Assembly (NCBI RefSeq): GCF_000350225.1 | Contig: NW_005178992.1 | Coordinates: 370,733 to 434,732 of the forward strand | DNA length: 64,000 nt | Origin: Chondrus crispus | Lineage: Eukaryota; Rhodophyta; Florideophyceae; Gigartinales; Gigartinaceae | Direction: 5' to 3' | Shown here: positions 22,139 through 34,790 of the stretch, one piece after another | Numbering within the stretch: position 1 is the stretch's first letter | Layout of the letters: each line of letters starts with the position of its first letter | Position numbers and translations under genes: made by a program | Notes under the pieces: generated by a model | Databases searched by the model: none | What the model was told of the DNA's origin: nothing | What the model saw: the letters and a program-made list of their open reading frames with translations, nothing else

Positions 22139-25100
22139 TTCCCCCTGTCGACGGCGCTGCAGTTTTGCCGTCTGCAGTCGTGTGGTTTCTGAGCTGTAGT
22201 TTGGGGAGGAGGCGCGTGTATGCTTGACGACGCAGCGGTTTTGTGAGGATGTCCGCGAGTTGTTCGTCCGTGGGGACATGTGCAATGGCAATTGTGCCCT
22301 TTTGGGCTTGATGCGTGAGGTAGTGATGCCTCAGATCTATGAATTTTCGCCTCTTCGTCGGTCCCGTGCTGTTGGCAACGTGGATGGCGGACTGGTTGTC
22401 TATCATCAAGGGGGTCGGGGATTTCGGCAGCATGTGCACATCCTGTAGCAGACGTCGGATCCACGTGGTCTGCTGTGCGGCGGAGGTGGCCGCAATATAT
22501 TCTGCCTCACAGGTGGATAAGGCTGTGATGTTTTGCTTGAGGGACCCCCAGCATATCGGTGTGCCGTTGTATGTGTGGAGGGTCCCCGATATGGACTTCC
22601 TGTCCGTGATGTCGGCGGCGAAATCGGCATCGGCATACGAGACAAGGAGGTTCTGGGGTTTCTCTTTGTCTGCTTGCTTGCCGGCTCGGAACCTGAGGCC
22701 TGTGTTTGGTGTGCCCTTGAGGTACCTTATCAGGCGTTTGAGTGCGTTCCAGTGCCTTTGCGTCGGGTTGTTGGCCGCTACTGCTAGTCTGTTTGCCAGG
22801 AAGTAGATGTCTGGTCGCGTCGAGTCAGCGACATAGCGTAGGTCCCCAATGATCTGCTGGTATTTTTTGAGTGTGTGCAGTTGGGTCTCGTCTTTGTCTG
22901 TTGGCTTGTGGAGCAGGACACCGTCGCAGTATGGGGTGTCTTTAGCATTGCATTTGGCCATGTGCACTTGCTGTACTATGTAGTTGATGGCGTTGGGCTG
23001 GGAGATGTGAATGTCTCCATTTTGGTGTCGTGTCACCGTCCATCCGAGAAAAGTCCTGTGTTCCCCTAGGCGTTTGATGTTGTACGCTTTCGCTAGGGCT
23101 GCGGCGAACTCGTCTTTGAGTTTCGCGGTTGAGGCTAGTACTGTGAAGTCATCCATGCTGACAGCAGCAATTATATGTTCTTTGCCTTTTTTTGGACCAG
23201 AGGCACAGGTCTGCTTCGCTTTGCTTGAAGTTGTCTTTTCGTAGGAGTGTGAAGACTGCAGATAGGTATGTGTGGCCGGCGGATGGCGTCCCGTATATGT
23301 TCATGTTTAGTTTTCCGCCTTGGCAGGCATGTTTGTATGTGCCATTGAATCTGGCATGCTGTCTCACATATACTGTTTCTCCTCCGTTGTGCACGAATTT
23401 TTCGTGTAGGTACGCTGACTTGATATCGATGTGTTCGATGTGCATGCGGTACTTGGCTGCTATTCCAAACATTGCGCGTACTGTGGTCTTGTCGGCCATG
23501 TACGTTGTAGTTTTGGATGGGTCGTAGTGCTTGTGTGGTAGCATTTTGTCCCCCCTTGCAGAGCATCGGGCTTTTCTCGATGCAATTTGTCCTTTGCTGT
23601 CCCTCTTGTAACGATATCCCATTTTTAGGGGTATCATTTTCCGTTTCTTGGGGATTTCGGAGTCGGGTATCCACTGTACTACGTTCATGGCGTCGAGGTT
23701 GTCGAGTTCGGCGTTGTGGGCTTTTTCCCATTCGGCAGCGTCGGGGTATTTTTTGGCTTGTCCGGGGTGAGCTGGGGCGGGTGTGGTGCCTGTTATCTCT
23801 GTTGGCGTGCGATGCGGGGTGAAGGCTTTCGTGGCTTATGTGCGTGAGGCTACAGGATCGGTGGTGCTGTGGTATGGTTGGAAGTTGACGCATCGAACTC
23901 GTCGTGGTCTGTTCGTGTCGAGTTCGAGGACCATTATGTGGTTTTTGTCGATGCCATGGAGGTACCTGGCGGGTGTTGCCCTGTGGGCGAGTTTTTGATA
24001 TTTGTTTCCGATTTGCTAACTCAGGTACTGTACCGATCTGTCCGAACAGCAGGAATTGCGGGACGTCGGGGGTGGCATTGGTCCACATGGTGTAGGGAAG
24101 GGTGTTGATCCCATGGTGGAGTATATTTTTGTACTTGAATGCAGCGTCCCTTACTGCGTCTTCCCAGTGCGTCTTGGGTAGTGAGCTGTGGTGGAGGGCG
24201 GCTCTGGCTGAGTTCATGAGTGTACTGTTTATCCTTTCCGCGATCCCATTTTGTTGGGGCGTGTGTGGGACTGTAGTGCTGTGCATGACGTTGTGCGATC
24301 TGTATACGGCGCTGGCGCTGTCTGATACATATTCTTTCGCGTTGTCTGTGTGGAACAGTCTCGGTTTGCACCCTTTTCGTTTTTGGAGGGCTGTGAGGAT
24401 GACATCCAGCCTGTGCGGTGTTTCTGCTCTTGATTGCAGGAAATCGACTATGAGGTAGCGGGATCGGGTGTCTATTACTGTGAGTATATGAGTATATATT
24501 TGTTGCCTTGCCTGGATGTGGGGTTGAATGGTCCACATATATCACTGCTGAAGGCGGCTCCTACTCGGTAGTTGTGCGTCTTGGGGTAGTGCGGTGCGGG
24601 CTGCTGCTTCGCTGCAGCGCAGCTCGAGCAGGTGATCCGCGGTGGTCGTTGCCTGAGTGTTGGCGGGAGGTTTGGCAGGAGGCCGAGTTTGGCCATTTTC
24701 TGGAGCGTTGTTGGTCTGATGTGATTGAACAGTACATGATAGTGGTGGCAGTCCCTTTCTACAGCTGGGTGTGCTGGGGTGTGCGGTGGGGGCGCTGGGT
24801 TGTGCATTTGGTGTAGTGGGATTTTTTCTGCGCGTGGTGCGGTGTGGCCACGTGCTAGTGTGCGGCTTGGCTTTGGCGTCGCTGTCTTCTTTTTTTGTTT
24901 TTGGATTGGGGGCTTTTTTGGTTTGGGTATCGGGTCTTTTGGAATTTTTTATTGACCGTGGTGGTATGGTCCGGGCTGCCATGCCGTTGCCTTTGGTTTT
25001 TGAGAGATCGAGGTAGTACATGCCTTTCCTGAAGCGTGCTTGCGCTACAATTTGTGGCGGGTGTGTGCTCGTGTCTAGTACAGTGGCGTGTGTGGGTGTG

Positions 25101-26339
25101 AACTGGACCTCTCCCCATTGCTCTGCTATGTCGTGAACTGATAGCAGGTTGGATCGCATTGCTGGGTTGGCGATCGCTGGGACTCGTATGTGCCTATTCG
25201 TACTGGTCCGCATATGTATCATCCCCTTGTGTGTGGCGGGTGGCGTGATGTTGGTGGCCGTGTTAGTTCGGATGATTTGTCGGAGTGGTTTCATGTTTGT
25301 CGTGGGTTTGCGAACATGTGACGGATGCGCTCCTGAGTCGAGGGCATACTGCTTACCTTCGCATATGTCCTCGTCAGTCACCTGTTGCGCGATTGTGTTT
25401 TCGTGTTCGTCGCGGGTGCTGGCCATTTTCCCGGTGGTGGTTTTGGGCGGCGGACGTGTTTGCCGAGGGGTTATGCGCTTCTTATCGGTATTCGTGTACC
25501 ATTGTTTCGCATTTTCCCTTGTGGCTGCATTGCCGCGTTGGGGTTGATCGGGGTGATTCGTTGATCCTCTGCCTTGCCTCCGGCTGCGAGTTCGTCGTCT
25601 CATTGCCTGGTAGTTGGGGCTGTCTGCCCATTGGTCTGTCGTATTCATGCCTTGTGGACGTTGTTGCCGGATTTCCTGTTTTTCGTCTTTTCGAGCTTGT
25701 ATGGATTTGAGTCGTTGGACGAGGTTGGCTATGGTTGTGGGGATTGTGTTGTTCGCGATCCACATGTCGGGTAGGTGTCGCAATGCCGGGTGCGAGTTGA
25801 GGCCGTGTATGATGAATTCTATCGTGACAGATTCATCATGTTGAATGCTGGGGTACTCTGCGAGACACATTTTTGTCCGTATGGTTCGGTGTGCTGCGAT
25901 GTATTCATCGATGTCCCCTCCCGCCTTGATCTTTGTGCGTTGTGCTTCTTGTTTGAGGATGAGGTGTGTGGTTGGCGTTGAGTGAGTGAAGTGTGTTTTG
26001 ATCTCTGCCAGAAGCTGTTGAGGGGTAACGCTGAGGTCCATGTCGATTGTGCTTGCCAGGTCAGCAGGGAGGCTAGTCATGATGCTCATAAGCAGGAATG
26101 CACATTTTCTGCGGTATATAGAATGGTACGGGCTCGTTACTGTGGGGGGTGGTGAGCTTTCGTCGAGGGCTGCCTCGACGTTGTTGATTATTGCTATGTC
26201 GTGGAGGGTTTGCGTCCATAGCTTGTAGTTCGTTCCGTCGCTTGCGAGTGGAGGTAGCTGTCCGTGCATTCTTGTGTCAGCTTGGGGCATTTCGGGTGCT
26301 GTTTCTTGCTGGTTTGACATTTGTGGGCGCTCTGCAGGT

Positions 26340-26520
26340 GTTGTCGGGGCGTGTTGTGTTGGCTCTACGGGGGTGATCGGAGCTTGGTGTTGTGGCTCTA
26401 CGGGTGTGGTCGGAGCGGGTTGTGTTGGCTCTACGGGGGTGATCGGAGCTTGGTGTTGTGGCTCTACGGATGTGGTCGGAGCGGGTTGTGTTGGCTCTAC
26501 GCTTGCTGGCGGAGCTTGTG
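26340..26520. repeat. Minisatellite in the gag region of Copia A
   Basis: A ~66-base unit occurs about two and a half times in tandem. On the coding strand it gives repeated VEPTQPAPTTPVEPQHQAPI-type text, a Pro/Gln/Thr-rich spacer near the start of gag. Confidence 0.8.
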
Positions 26521-26633
26521 GGGTTGGGGCAACGGGGCTTTGTGGTGCCGTGCTATCGTTGTCCTGATCTCGTCCGGGTGGTCGGTATACGAGATGATCG
26601 TCTTGTAGTGGTGCGTGGTTAGGGTCCATAACC

Positions 26634-26782
26634 TGTGATGCAAGATCGATGGCTCGGTTTACTGTGATCGCGTCTCTATCTACCTTATGTAGGGATGGTA
26701 GCGATCCGTAGGCCGGCGGCGATCGTGGTGAGTTGATCGCTGTTGTACGTGTGCTACGTGTGTGTATATGGCTCTCATGACA
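26634..26782 (-). repeat. 5' LTR of Copia A, with primer site beside it
   Basis: 149 bases. Directly downstream on the coding strand comes GGTTATGGACCC, one mismatch from the complement of the anticodon region of eukaryotic initiator tRNA-Met. Copia elements are known to prime from a 5' fragment of that tRNA. The gag start codon at 26627-26629 overlaps this site. Confidence 0.85.
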
Positions 26783-26786
26783 CTGA

Positions 26787-27197
26787 TCAAAGAAATTCGG
26801 ATCCGACATGAAGTTTCTCAGGGATTGCAGTGTTGCCTTTCAGTATGACACTTGCACTTGAGCTTTTGTTCCCGGTTTTTCTTTCCAAAACAGCTGTGCA
26901 TTGTTGCTGCTCTGGCGATTGTACATTCCAGGGAGTTTCGGTGCGATTCTTCAAAATAGTACTCTGCTGCGCCGCAACCATGTCTCGAGGCAAGTCTTCC
27001 CTATGCAAAGAGGGCAAAGCTCTGCATCTGTAAAGTGAGTAGCATTCGTCGACACAGTATAAGAGAGGGTTTCGTTGCTGCCTGCCTCTGCGTTTCGCCA
27101 ACGCACGACGAAGGGCATTGACCAACCAGGTTTGTATTTTCCCTCGCAATTCAAGGTTTGTGAAGGCATCCAAAAGTTCTTTCTGCGCAAATCCCAA
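26787..27197 (-). CDS. Hypothetical 136-residue protein (unit 2)
   Basis: Open frame starting 20 bases upstream of the secreted-protein gene and divergent from it. It is basic and Cys-poor, begins MGFAQKELLDAFTNLELRGK and has no recognised domain. It ends just inside the Copia A insertion point, and the same frame exists in unit 3 (39243-39653). It may equally be the antisense shadow of a 5' untranslated region. Confidence 0.25.
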   Translation of the reverse strand: MGFAQKELLDAFTNLELRGKIQTWLVNALRRALAKRRGRQQRNPLLYCVDECYSLYRCRALPSLHREDLPRDMVAAQQSTILKNRTETPWNVQSPEQQQCTAVLERKTGNKSSSASVILKGNTAIPEKLHVGSEFL

Positions 27198-27217
27198 AGC
27201 AGGAGGCTAGATTAACG

Positions 27218-27880
27218 ATGGGCGGGAAAATCTCCATCAAACATTTCGCGATTGTCTTCTTTTTTGTCGTTGTCATAGGCACGTTCTCCCAATTCGAGAC
27301 GGCCGCGGCAGCCTCGTTACGTTCAAGAGTCACGGACGGATGCACTATCGATTCCAGAGGAGTACACAAGTGCCCATCAGGGGCCCCGGAAGAAACCAAT
27401 GGCCTCGATCCCCGTGCCGAAACCTTTTTCGCAAGCAAAATTCCTGTAAGTGAAGGCTCGCACAAGTACGAGTTCGAGGCAAACTACTACGTGTCGTCTG
27501 CTACTAGGACGACTATTTTGCAGCTTCTAAATCAGGATAGAACCGATAGCGATGTTTACAAGCCAGTTTTCTTTGTGGTCGCATGGAAAAAGGATGATGG
27601 AAATCTCAAGGTTTGCATGTTTGAGTCCTGTAAATATGTCTGGGATGATGTACCACCAGGCTTTCGGCTGAGACTCAAAGCATCTGGAACGAATGCTCTG
27701 TTGAGTATAGCCGGTAGGAGCAGCGTGGGGTTCGATCTTGTCTCCCCGCTAAACGGCGCCGACAGACCAAATGGAGCGCAACAACTCCGTTGGGGCGTGT
27801 ACCATCATGACATATCTGACGGAAGAGCTGCATCACCTGCGCAAGTTCGAGTTTACAACATCGATTCGTCAGGATTTTAG
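27218..27880 (+). CDS. Secreted 220-residue protein, unit 2 copy
   Basis: A signal peptide is clear: Lys at 4 and 8, hydrophobic core IVFFFVVVIGTF, likely cleavage after ETAAA or nearby. The mature ~190 residues have two Cys pairs (DGCTIDSRGVHKC and VCMFESC), alternating polar and aromatic text and a Gly/Asp-rich end, compatible with a small beta-rich extracellular domain. I recognise no family. The unit 3 copy (39674) differs by one residue (Arg to Met in the AGxSS motif). The gene is intact, runs opposite to the membrane-protein gene and is the second constant component of the array unit. A partnership between the two products is conceivable but untested. Confidence 0.7.
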   Translation: MGGKISIKHFAIVFFFVVVIGTFSQFETAAAASLRSRVTDGCTIDSRGVHKCPSGAPEETNGLDPRAETFFASKIPVSEGSHKYEFEANYYVSSATRTTILQLLNQDRTDSDVYKPVFFVVAWKKDDGNLKVCMFESCKYVWDDVPPGFRLRLKASGTNALLSIAGRSSVGFDLVSPLNGADRPNGAQQLRWGVYHHDISDGRAASPAQVRVYNIDSSGF

Positions 27881-28477
27881 ATAAGTGCCTCCTTCCCGTA
27901 GCCCTCTCACTCAAATGGATAGCGTGCCTTACCAGCATTTTGGTGTCAACAGTTTGTAATGTTTAGAACTATCTCAAGTTTTGCTTTCTTCAAGAAGAAT
28001 AAAACTACAGTCTACACATGAAGATGTTTTTTGTCGCTGCGATGATGTTACAAGAAACATGCAGTGGGGCAGCGCGGGCATATCCATCTTCATGCCAAGC
28101 ACTTCACCAAATCGTCGCTCGTTTATTGTTTTCACGCCGCAAAATTCTGGTAAGTCATACTGTTAACTTTTCTCTTTTACTACGCAATTAAACGTAAATG
28201 TGGTAAGCAAACATACCTAGTGTAGGAGAGACTCAAGACCTTGGTCGTGTTTACTGAGGGAAGGAGCGACGACGGTTTTAAGTACCATGGAGGGACATTT
28301 CACACGTGTAAGATACGACAGGGAGTCGAGGATAGTCGGTGGCAGCATCAAGCGGAAAAATTAGAGCATTTTCGTTACGTACCACTCTTATTTCGGAAGT
28401 TTTGTTACGTACCACTTTTCTGAGCCCCTTTCTTAGGAGCGCTAGAGTCTTGAAGACGTGAAGAGCGCGTCATCGGA

Positions 28478-28756
28478 ATGAGTTTGATCAAAGGGAGCAC
28501 GTTCCCTGACATGCACAGCATCTTGATGCTATCCTTAGCCCTGTGCGCCACCGTGGGCCGATCTCACAAGGTAAAAAACTCATACTCTGGGCGCCTGCGT
28601 ATACAGTGCCCCTCCCAGGAGTGCTCATACATTTTCAACGCTAAACCAGGCCGCAGAGCAAACAACGGCTTGTGGAGAGTGGGAAAACTCAATCTCACTC
28701 ACCCCTGCGACGCAATAAAGGGGAAACGAAAGCGCAAGCCCCTAGCCGTGTGCTAG
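28478..28756 (+). CDS. Small C2HC zinc-type protein or MULE DNA-binding remnant (unit 2)
   Basis: 92 residues. After ~38 residues comes a pattern like the WRKY/GCM-type zinc domain at the start of Mutator-like transposases: CPSQECSYIFNA, then LWRVGKLNLTHPC. No transposase follows. The unit 3 copy (40934-41212) is nearly the same. It could be a relic of a MULE or a small DNA-binding protein. Confidence 0.35.
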   Translation: MSLIKGSTFPDMHSILMLSLALCATVGRSHKVKNSYSGRLRIQCPSQECSYIFNAKPGRRANNGLWRVGKLNLTHPCDAIKGKRKRKPLAVC

Positions 28757-28759
28757 TGT

Positions 28760-29801
28760 TTGATAATCTACGCGAGCGGCATGCCAACGTCCCGCCAATG
28801 ACATCCGCTACCCTTGTAGCACACTCTTCCTTCGTTCGTGTAGCCTCTCGCGGCCACGCACTGCCCTCCTCTTGACGACCTGGCCCCGCCTCAAGACTCG
28901 CCACCCGTCTTCACTCCGCTCCAGGAGGTAATCCCAGTCAGCTAAGCCCCCAGACTCCCTCTACTGTAAGTGCGGATGGCCACAATCCCTCTTTATCCCC
29001 GAAGGCTGCAGAAGCACTCCACAAAGGCGCCCCTAACGCAAACTGTCATCCCTCCCCGCCTCCCTCCCATCACCTTCCCCCCTGTCTGCGATACGTCCAT
29101 GTCGTACAAGTATGGGGTAGACTTGCTGTGCATAATACCCGAAACCGGTACGAGCTGCTGAACTGTTTGTGCTAAGCAGTCATGCTAAACGCGTCCTCCC
29201 GACGTCCTTCACCGGGCGTACCTCATTTCCGTCGAGCACCTGGATTACATCCATCGCCAACCGGACCCCCGCGGCGGTATCTGCGCCACCGTCACTTCCC
29301 ACGACAACGTCCATGCTGGCAAACACTAGGTCACCACCCACTCTATCACCAGCTCCCCCTCCGCTCCGAACAGGTACACCCGGCCGAGCACTTTCGTGCG
29401 CCCCGCCTTTGCGCTGAGCTTGAGCATGGCAGAGCAAGCAAAGTCCAGCCCCGACCACAGCCCCTCCGTCCCCTAAAACTCCTGGTGCTGCGGCGTTAGC
29501 ACCTCCCAGCGTCGCGCAGCCGCACCCCCACGGCATCCTGCCACTGATTTTGTTTCCAGTCGATGTCGCAGTCTCCCTCGCGCGCCGACTTAGAAATGTT
29601 TCACAATTTCCACCGGCCCGCTCGCCGGCGCCACGGACGCGGTGTACTCACCCTCCACCGCGTCATACCGCGCCGGTCATGCCCCTGGGCTCGTCCAGCT
29701 CCGTGCCCAATGCCCACCTCGTCGGCAGAGCTGCCTTCAGTGAGGGCCCCGCGCGACACAGCCCTCTTCACGGCGACTACCTTCTTGCCCATGCGCGAGT
29801 G
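28760..29801. repeat. GC-rich tail of array unit 2 (interrupted by Copia B)
   Basis: Almost identical to 41.22-42.26 kb and clearly related to 4.64-5.84 kb; the tail resumes at 35085-35302 behind Copia B. It contains the same decayed minus-strand coding fragments as the other tails and no intact gene. Confidence 0.75.
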
Positions 29802-29806
29802 GCCCA

Positions 29807-30100
29807 AATTGTAATGTGTGCTCTCTTTCATTTGGCGTATCACGAAGTAGTATAGATTTACTGTCTGTGGACAACCTGCGCTGCGGAGAGCAAGTTGTCA
29901 ACCAAAGAAAAATAATTGGAGAGTGATGTTGAAATTATTTACTGGGAGAGAGGGACATGGAATGCTATCTTGAACAATGTTCTCCCGGTACTCAAGGGAG
30001 GCACTAGACAACGGTACATAAGGACAAGGTAAGATAGAACATACAATAAAAAGAAGCATCGGCCAGTAAAAAGAAACATTTTGACATCCACTGTGCAAGT
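29807..30100 (+). repeat. 5' LTR of Copia B
   Basis: 294 bases. By the empty-site comparison it begins AATTG and ends CAAGT, imperfect inverted ends that are not TG...CA. Confidence 0.85.
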
Positions 30101-30118
30101 GGTTATGGGCCCAGTGCC
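30101..30118 (+). promoter_or_regulatory. Primer-binding site of Copia B (initiator tRNA-Met anticodon region)
   Basis: GGTTATGGGCCCAG directly follows the LTR. It is a perfect complement of the anticodon stem-loop text CTGGGCCCATAACC of eukaryotic initiator tRNA-Met, matching the half-tRNA priming known for Drosophila copia. Confidence 0.8.
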
Positions 30119-33100
30119 ATACCTGATTGCCTGAATCCGCTTCTGTTTGTTGTTCTAAGAGCTGTTGCTCTGCCGGAGTTTGGATTGTTCGTTTTCTTGT
30201 TTGCTGACTAGTAACAATAGAAGAGACAAAGAAGATATTCAAGTTCGAAGGAGAAGTGGGCGAGGATTTTCACATTTGGTCGGCGCGCACTGAAGCCGCG
30301 TTGGAGGCCAAGGATGTTGTGGCTCCTGGACTGACAGATATGGTCAACGCTGAAGATATGACTTCCGTTTCTCAAGCAGACAGACTGTCGATCGCAAGAG
30401 CTAAGGCCACAATTATTCAGGGACTCGGAAACAAACCCTTGAGGTTGGTGTTGCCTGTGAAAGACAATCCTTTTAAAATGTGGAAAGTTTTGAAGGGGAG
30501 ATATGCAGTGTCAAACCTAGTTACAAAGGTGCAACTTCACACGAAGCTAGCGCGCATGGAGCACAAAGGACAGATCATGTCTGAATATGTAGCCGGGTTC
30601 GAGGACATTTTTAATCAGCTCTCTGCTATGGGTACTGAGATCGCATCGGACATGAAGATAGCAACATTTCTTGCTTCGTTTGGAGACAAGTCAAGATCGT
30701 CGTTTGGGCATGTGGTGACAGTACTGCAGTCGAAAGACACCACTGTATTTTGGGAACTTGTCTCTTCGACTCTCTTACAGGAGTACGAAGAACAAATGTG
30801 GGCGTCCACGGCAAAGGATGTTACAGGTAAGAGGCCGATCGACTCAACTATTGCACTAACTGCTTCGGGACAGAAACAGTTTAGAGGAAAGTTTAACTCC
30901 TTTCCAAGGAGGGCGTTTAAGGATAAAGATAGACGCAAATGCTGGGAGTGTGGAAAGACGGGTCACTTTGCCCGTGATCACAAAAATGGAAAGAGAAGTG
31001 CCAATACCCAGGACTCTGTGTTTGAAGGACACGCAAATCATGTGACCATGCTGATGGCCGTTAGAAAAAACAAAGGTGATGCTATACAGCTCCTGGTAGA
31101 CTCTGGAGCATCGGACAACATGGTCAATTGTGCTGATTGGCTTACCGATATGAAGGCGATATCGGAAAAGATGATTGTACTTGGCAACGGAGACTGTGTC
31201 AGAGCGACACACTGCGGGACAATGGTCCTTGATGTATCAGTTGGAAGTGGAAGTACTGTGACTCGTACAATAGAACTGAGAAACGTGTTGTTTGTCCGGG
31301 AACTGAAGGCGAACCTCATCTCTTGCTCAGCTCTATGCAGGGATGGCTACACTCTGACTTTCAATCAAAGCTCTTGTGAAGTGTGGAATCAAGACTGCAT
31401 TGAAATGCAAGGGATACGGAGTGGAGGACTCTATATTGTTTCTGCCGCACTGAAGAAACCAAGTATCAAGGTTGCTATGGTTGCGAATAAGATGAAAGAG
31501 CTTTGGCATCACAGACTAGGGCATGCGTACATTCCGAGCATTGAACAGCTCGCGAAAAAAGGAGCTGTCACGGGGTTGGACCTTAGCTCCAACATCAGGG
31601 AACCAAATGACTGTGCGGGGTGTCTTGAAGGAAAACAGCACAAGCTAGTGTTGCGAAGGAAAGAATTCCGCTCAAAATCAAGAGGAGAAGTGATACACAG
31701 CGATGTTAGTGGAAGAATGGCCGTGAAGTCACTTGGAGGTGCAGAGTACTACGTAACATTTATTGACGAGTACTCAGGGTACATTACAGTATTTCCGATA
31801 TCGAAGAAGTCAGATGTTCTCGACAAGCTCCGGCTTTTCCGTCCATGGTTTGAGCGCAAGTATGACTGCAAAATCAAGACTTTGCAGTGTGATGGTGGTG
31901 GGGAGTATATTGGCTGTGATGGTTATCTCAGAGAACACGGTATCGAACGCCCAGAAAACCCGTCATACTGTCCTGAAGTCAACAGAATGGCTGAGAGAGC
32001 AAACCGCTCTTTGATGGAGAGTGCGAGGGCAATGCTGCGCCATTCAGGATTGACAAAGCCCTTTTGGGCAGAAGCTGTTGCCGCTGCAGCTGATATCCGT
32101 AACCGTTTCCTTTGCCCAAGAAATGATTCCACAACCTCTTACGAAATGCTCACTGGAAAGAAACCACGCGTTGATCACATCCGTGTGTTTGGCAGCAGGG
32201 CTTGGGTACACGTCCCAAAGAATAAGCGCACTAAATTGGACTCAAAATCGAAGGAAGGAATCATTGTAACATGTCTGGAGAACAGTCAGTACAAAGTTTG
32301 GCTGAGAGACACAAAGGCTCCTGTAATGGCAAGACATCTCCGCGTAATTGAGAATGATTTCCCAGAGAAGAGTTGGTTCATGTCCTCTAGCACGGAATTA
32401 ATGGACGAGCCTGACCTTACAGAAGAATGCACACCACCTGGGGAGGTCCGTGAAAACCAAGATCAGATTGATACCAGCAGTGTAAGTAGTCGCCCCCTAA
32501 CACACAACACATCAGTCACTCCTGGACCAGTACAGGAGAAGTTGACGTATACTCCAGCTGATCCTTCGACACACGGAACAGAAAGGGAAGAAGCCCTACA
32601 CAGTGGTCAGGGTCACGATAATGGGTCACTCGTTGAAACCAGTGGCATGGGAATGGGAAGATATCCAACACGAAATCGTGCTCATCCAAATTTTTACACG
32701 CCTGGAAACGCATTCTTGACTACTGTAGATAGCGAACCTATCTCTGTCGAAGAGGCTATGCAAATGGCGGACTCTGAGAAATGGAAGGAGGCAATCAAAG
32801 ATGAGCTGAAATCTCTCGAGAAGCACGACACATGGGAATTGGTCTTCGTTCCGGACAGGCAGAAGATCCTGTCAAGTCGGTTTGTGTTCAAACGTAAAAT
32901 GAACAAAGATGGTACTGTGGAAAGGTACAAGGCCAGAATGGTTGTGAAAGGATTCATGCAGGGACTAGTTGACAACACGTACGCGCCAGTGGTTGACTTC
33001 ACTACTGTAAGAGTAGCACTTTCCGTCACGATTCAGAGGGGGTATTCTGTGCATCAGATGGATGTGAGAACCGCGTTTCTGCACGGTACTATCGATGAGG

Positions 33101-34790
33101 ATGTGTTTATTCATCCACCTGTTGGGTCTGAAATACAGCTTGAGCCTGGAAAAGCTCTTAAGCTTAAAAAGGGACTCTACGGTTTGAAACAGGCACCGAA
33201 ACTCTGGTACGCCATGTGAAAGGAAGTAATGCAAAAGCTGGGTATGACTGCACTCGTTACTGACAAGTGCGTGTTTCGGAAGAAGGAGCTGTGGATTCTG
33301 CTCTATGTAGATGACGTCATCATCATCGGGAAAAATTGTGAAGACATTGGGATTGTGAAACGACAACTATCCTCTCTCTTGGAAATGAAGGATATGGGGA
33401 ACTTGAGTACGTTCCTTGGGGTATCATTTTCAAGGGACACACATGGAGGTCTTTTATCTCAAGCACATTATGTGACGTCGTTGTTATCTCGATTTGGTAT
33501 GCAGGACTGCAAACCTGTATCAACTCCTGCAGTCACGAAGGGGATTTCTGAAGGAAATGAAAAGCTCGCAAATAAAAACGGCAATACCAAGAGTTAGTGG
33601 GATCTTTACTCTTTCTCTCATCACGAACAAGGCCAGATATTGCACTCGCTGTCAACAAGCTGTCTCGACACTGCTCGAGACCTACAGAAGAGCACATGCA
33701 GTCTGATGTTCGGACTATTGTCGAACCTGACGAAAAACCTAAACGCAGTCGAAAGGGGGAATACTGTTCTGCTGTGCTTTGATTCACTGCCAATGTTTGG
33801 ACTGATAGAGTTTACCGTTCACCTCCTTGTTCCTACCGCACTCAGGCCTACTTGGTGACTGAGTACAGAGGAATTCTCGGGGGGGGGATCTACCGCTAAG
33901 TGTTTTTTGTAGAGTTACCTAAAAGCCTTATATATCCGATATCCATGCAATTTGGTTTTCCGTTCCAGAGCCTCGTAGCACTGTCCAGTTGCCCGAAATG
34001 CGTTCCAGCTATCCGTTTGCTTCTTATGCTACCCGTCTGCAGCTGGATCGAGTGGCATGGCGTTATTCTCCCTCTGCCGTTACACTTGGGATCCACATAT
34101 GATTCATTGCTGTCGGTACTGTAGTCCAGCAATGTATGTATCTCCCTGAATCAATAAAAACCTCGTAAGTTATCTATTATGTCGCCCCTTGTGGTTGCTC
34201 CCAACAAAGTACAGACATGGTGCGTCAAACGACACAGTCCGCAAAACGAGTCCTGAGGTATCTGAAAGGTACAGAGAATTTCTGCCTTCGAATCGGAAAA
34301 ATTGGCTTGACTCTAGCGGCATACAGCGATGCAGACTGGGGCGGTGACCACACCGACAGGAAATCGACGTCTGGATCTCTGCTTTTACTTGGTGGTACGG
34401 CTGTGTATTGGAAATCGAGAAAACAGAAGAGTATGGCGCTCTCGACAACTGAGGCAGAGTTTTTCGCGGCCAGTGAGGCATGCAAAATGGTCGTTTGGAT
34501 GCGCAGTCTATTGGAAGAATTTGATGTCATGATGACAGATCCTACTGTGTTATTTGTCGACAATCAAGGAGCTATAGCATGGGGAAAAGAAGGTGTCCGT
34601 CACGGCAAACACGTAGAGATTCGTCGCAACTACGTTTTGGAGCTGATCCAAGAGAAGAAGATTTTGCTGAGGTATTGTGATACTCATCAGATGGCAGCAG
34701 ACATGTTCACGAAGCCTCTGTTGAAGACGACGTTCAGCGAAAACAGGGCACTTATCGGAATGAAGGAAAAGCAATTCGAGCAAGAGGGGG

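Larger units (their letters stand above)
21937..26782 (-). mobile_element. Copia LTR retroelement (A), broken
   Basis: Inserted into unit 2 with a 5-base duplication, CTGAT (21932-21936 and 26783-26787); the same site in unit 3 (about 39240) is uninterrupted. LTRs begin TG and end CA. Coding is on the minus strand in Copia order: gag with a Pro/Gln-rich repeat (about 26.63-25.4 kb), protease (about 25.35 kb), integrase (about 24.8-24.0 kb), reverse transcriptase and RNase H (about 23.7-22.15 kb). A purine tract adjoins the 3' LTR. The LTR sequences are identical over their shared 148 bases, so it is young. The coding region has a few breaks. Confidence 0.93.

Noticed and set aside
24771-26608. 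Several plus-strand frames with Cys- and Trp-rich text
   Set aside because: They are the antisense of the Copia A gag and protease region.
28970-29855. Pro/Ser/Arg-rich plus-strand frames in the GC-rich tail
   Set aside because: Low-complexity readings of GC-rich DNA; the minus strand shows the older, decayed coding text instead.
33700-34215. Possible separate element inside Copia B
   Set aside because: About 0.5 kb here matches no Copia domain, but I find no terminal repeats or duplication that would define an inserted element.
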